Positions 61,285-64,000 of a stretch of 64,000 nucleotides of DNA are shown here, in pieces (the stretch's first letter is position 1; each line of letters begins with the position of its first letter). The stretch is from assembly GCA_021805805.1 (NCBI GenBank), contig JAJZEB010000003.1, positions 18,411 through 82,410 on the forward strand, in the 5' to 3' direction. Source of the DNA: Pseudomonadota bacterium. GTDB taxonomy: Bacteria > Pseudomonadota > Gammaproteobacteria > Burkholderiales > Burkholderiaceae_C. The translations under genes were made by a program, and so were the position numbers. The notes beneath the pieces are model-generated. The model searched no databases. It was given only the letters and a program-made list of their open reading frames with translations, and was not told the origin of the DNA.

Positions 61285-62070
61285 TCAGGTGAAACACGGC
61301 GCGCGGCGCGCGACGAAGGCACGCACGCCTTCGGCGAATTCGTCGCCGACGCAGGCCTCGACGAAGGCGTCGCGCTCGGCGCGCAGCTGCGCGCGCAACC
61401 CGGCCAGGCCTGCCTCGCGCATCAGCCGCTTGGTGCGTGCCTGCGCCATCGGCGCGCCGCAGGCCAGCGCGTGGCCGACCGCGTCGGCACGCGCGTGCAG
61501 CGAATCGTCGTCGACGACCTCGCCGAGCAATCCGAGTTGCAGCGCGCGCGCGGCGTCGATGCGGGTATTGAGCAACGCCAGCTGCAGCGCCGCGCGCGTG
61601 CCCAGCAGACGCGGCAGCGTGAAGCTGGCGCCGCCGTCGGGCGACGCGCCGAGCGCGCCGTAGGCGAGCACGAACGACGCGCTGCGCGCGCCCAGCGCCA
61701 GATCGCAGGCCGCCACCAGCGACAGGCCGAAGCCCGCTGCGGCGCCGTGCACCGCAACGAGTACCGGCTGCGCCATGGTGTGGATGCGCTCGATGCTGCG
61801 GTGCGCCAGGTCGATCAGTTCGCCGAGCCGCTGCTGGCGCGCGGCCGGCTGCAGTTCGAGCAGCGTGGCCAGCCAGCGCACGTCGGCACCGACCATGAAA
61901 TGCCGGCCCCGCGCACGCAGCACCACGGCGCGCACGGACGCGTCGTCGGCCGCCGCGTCGAGCGCGTCGGCCAGCGCCGCGGCCAGTCCCGCATCAAGCG
62001 CGTTGCTCGCCTCGTCGCCGGCGATGGTCAACGTTGCCACAGCGCCACTGCGCTGCACCTGCACGCTCAT
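61285..62070 (-). CDS. Enoyl-CoA hydratase/isomerase family protein
   Basis: RARGRHFMVGADVRWLATL, AVHGAAAGFGLSLVAACDLALGARSASFVLAYGALGASPDGGASFTLPRLLG. Confidence 0.9.
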   Translation of the reverse strand: MSVQVQRSGAVATLTIAGDEASNALDAGLAAALADALDAAADDASVRAVVLRARGRHFMVGADVRWLATLLELQPAARQQRLGELIDLAHRSIERIHTMAQPVLVAVHGAAAGFGLSLVAACDLALGARSASFVLAYGALGASPDGGASFTLPRLLGTRAALQLALLNTRIDAARALQLGLLGEVVDDDSLHARADAVGHALACGAPMAQARTKRLMREAGLAGLRAQLRAERDAFVEACVGDEFAEGVRAFVARRAPCFT

Positions 62071-62162
62071 GACAGCCCTCCACGCGATACGCGAATCGCA
62101 GCGACCTGCAGGTCGCGCGCACCTGCGCGACGGTCGGGGCGCCGACGGGGCCGGCGCCCGCG

Positions 62163-63311
62163 TCAACCGTTGAAATCGCCCAGCCAGTCGCGGATGTGCT
62201 CGGCGTCGGCGAAATCCGAATACGGTCGCGGGTCGTCGAGCAGCACGACCACGACATGATGGCGGCGCAGGACTCCGTCGAGAATCAGGCAATGCCCGGC
62301 CTCGTTGATGAACCCGGTCTTCTGCAGCTCGAGGTGCCAGCCGTCGGTCACCAGATGGTCGGTGTTGCGGTACGCAAGCACGCGCCCGCGGGCGCGCACT
62401 TCCTGGCCTCGATCGGTTGAAAAAGCGCGGATCAGCGGATAGTGCGCCGCGGCATTCGCCAGCCGCGCCAGATCCTCGGCGGTCGAGCGGTCGGCCGGGT
62501 TCAGCCCGGTCGGATCCTGGTAGACGGTGTGCAGCATGCCGAGTTCGCGTGCCTTGCGGTTCATCGCTGCCACGCACGCGCCGACTCCGCCCGGATAGGC
62601 ACGCGCCAGCGCATGCGCGGCGCGGTTTTCCGACGACATCAAGGCCAGCCTGAGCAGTTCGATGCGCGTGAAGCGCATCCCGGGCTCGAGGCGCGAAGCA
62701 CTCCATTTCAGGGTATCGATGTCGGCCGTGGTGATGGCGATGACCTGCTGCATCGGCTGGTGCGCGTCGAGCACCACGCTGGCCAGCATCAGCTTGGTCA
62801 GCGATGCGATCGGGCGCACCACGTCGGCCTGTTTGCTCAGCAGCACCGCACCGGTGTCGACGTCGACGACGTAGGCCGATTGCGCGTCGAGCGCGCGCGC
62901 CAGCGCGCCCGACGTCGGCCATGCGGCGCGCGCGACCGGCCGCACCACGCGGCGCACCGCGGGGTGCACGCGGGCGTCCCGGAGATGGCGGGTGTCCCGG
63001 ACGTACCGAACGTGACGGATGTAGCGCACATGACGGACGTGGCCGACATACCAGACGTGACGGACGTACCAGACGTGACGGACGTCATGGACATGGCGGA
63101 CGTCACGGACATCGCGCTCGTGCCGCAAGTGCTCGATGCGTCGCGCGGCGGCAGCCGGCGACGGCGCCGCGTGCAGCTGCGCTCCGGCCCGTGTCGAGGC
63201 GGTCGACTGCTGCGCCATCGCGGGCGGGATGCCCAGCACGAACCAGGCTGCCCAGACCGTGCAGCAAACCGCTTGCCAGCACCTAGCCATCATCGCGTGC
63301 CGTCGCTCCAT
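62163..63311 (-). CDS. D-alanyl-D-alanine endopeptidase (PBP7/PbpG-like) with N-terminal tripeptide repeat insert
   Basis: [14 protein letters not shown] (SxxK), [12 protein letters not shown] (SxN), [11 protein letters not shown] (KTG); start uncertain among nearby ATGs. Confidence 0.88.
   Translation of the reverse strand: MERRHAMMARCWQAVCCTVWAAWFVLGIPPAMAQQSTASTRAGAQLHAAPSPAAAARRIEHLRHERDVRDVRHVHDVRHVWYVRHVWYVGHVRHVRYIRHVRYVRDTRHLRDARVHPAVRRVVRPVARAAWPTSGALARALDAQSAYVVDVDTGAVLLSKQADVVRPIASLTKLMLASVVLDAHQPMQQVIAITTADIDTLKWSASRLEPGMRFTRIELLRLALMSSENRAAHALARAYPGGVGACVAAMNRKARELGMLHTVYQDPTGLNPADRSTAEDLARLANAAAHYPLIRAFSTDRGQEVRARGRVLAYRNTDHLVTDGWHLELQKTGFINEAGHCLILDGVLRRHHVVVVLLDDPRPYSDFADAEHIRDWLGDFNG
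62972..63117 (-). repeat. In-frame 9-bp minisatellite encoding degenerate (R-H/D/Y-V)n
   Basis: Protein reads [48 protein letters not shown]. Confidence 0.93.
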
Positions 63312-63587
63312 CGCTCTTCCCCTGCTGCGCCGCGTCGGAACAAGCCCTCGGCGGGCGGTTCGCAACGGCAAAATATTCTTGATGTTCAGGATATTAGCGC
63401 CAATTCATCAAGCTGCACTCGAATCGATGGGACGAACGCTTCGTTGGCGTCGTTGGCCACGTACGGCGTGGGGAAAAGCGCGTCTCCCGGCGCGACGCGG
63501 GAAAATGCACGGCGGCGGCGCGCGCGCGGTCGGCGCGCGGTCGGCGCCCGGCCCGCGACCTGCGGCGCCTCGCGAAAGGAGTCCTGC

Positions 63588-64000
63588 ATGCGCACCGAAA
63601 CGGATTCGCTGGGGCAGGTCCAGGTTCCCGACGATCGCTACTGGGGCGCGCAAACCGCGCGCGCGCTGGACCATTTCGCGACCGACCCGGAGCGGCTGCG
63701 CTGGCCGCGCGCGGTGATCGGCGCGATCGGCCGCGTCAAGCAGGCCGCCGCGCTGGCCAATGGCGAACTCGGCGAACTCGACACCAGGCTGGCTCGGGCC
63801 ATCGCCGATGCCGCCGGCGAAGTCGCCTGCGGCATGCTCGACGACCATTTCCCGCTCGGCGTGTTCCAGGCCGGATCCGGCACGCAGACGAACATGAACG
63901 CCAACGAGGTCATCGCCAACCGCGCGATCGAACGCCTCGGCGGCCGCCTCGGCAGCAAGACCCCGGTACACCCCAACGACCACGTCAACCGCTGCCAGTC
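63588..64000 (+). CDS. fumC: Fumarate hydratase class II, 3'-truncated by window edge
   Basis: [51 protein letters not shown]. Confidence 0.92.
   Translation, partial: MRTETDSLGQVQVPDDRYWGAQTARALDHFATDPERLRWPRAVIGAIGRVKQAAALANGELGELDTRLARAIADAAGEVACGMLDDHFPLGVFQAGSGTQTNMNANEVIANRAIERLGGRLGSKTPVHPNDHVNRCQ

Overview
High-GC betaproteobacterial (Burkholderiales-like) chromosomal segment, densely coded on both strands. No phage, IS element, rRNA or CRISPR array was recognised. Main blocks: (1) housekeeping genes hda(partial)-HAD-pcnB-folK, the rpsP-rimM-trmD-rplS operon, htpG, tatD, tRNA-Ser(GCU) and pckG; (2) two consecutive c-di-GMP (GGDEF/EAL) proteins; (3) a phenylacetate (paa) cluster: paaY, paaI, paaABCDE and a TetR regulator; (4) a sugar ABC transporter with an AGE-family epimerase and a PfkB kinase; (5) an E. 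coli-like ytcA-mdtN-mdtO-mdtP efflux block; (6) a second paa locus (thiolase, paaG, paaX, IclR, paaZ) that also contains a divergently transcribed single-subunit ferritin-like di-iron oxygenase with its own ferredoxin reductase, of unknown substrate; (7) cysK, ridA, lrp, dadA, azoR, pirin, a CoA ligase, an enoyl-CoA hydratase, a D-Ala-D-Ala endopeptidase and a partial fumC. The observations most worth checking are: the di-iron oxygenase/reductase pair, with a 17-bp operator-like motif shared between its promoter region and that of paaZ; a tandem 77-bp repeat forming a chain of 26-codon mini-ORFs linked by 4-nt stop/start overlaps between a CoA ligase and a hydrolase; an in-frame 9-bp minisatellite in a PBP7-type endopeptidase; and a GGDEF/EAL protein with a degenerate GGDEF, a possible globin-like sensor and an out-of-frame start region. 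All family calls come from reading the translations; no database search was run.
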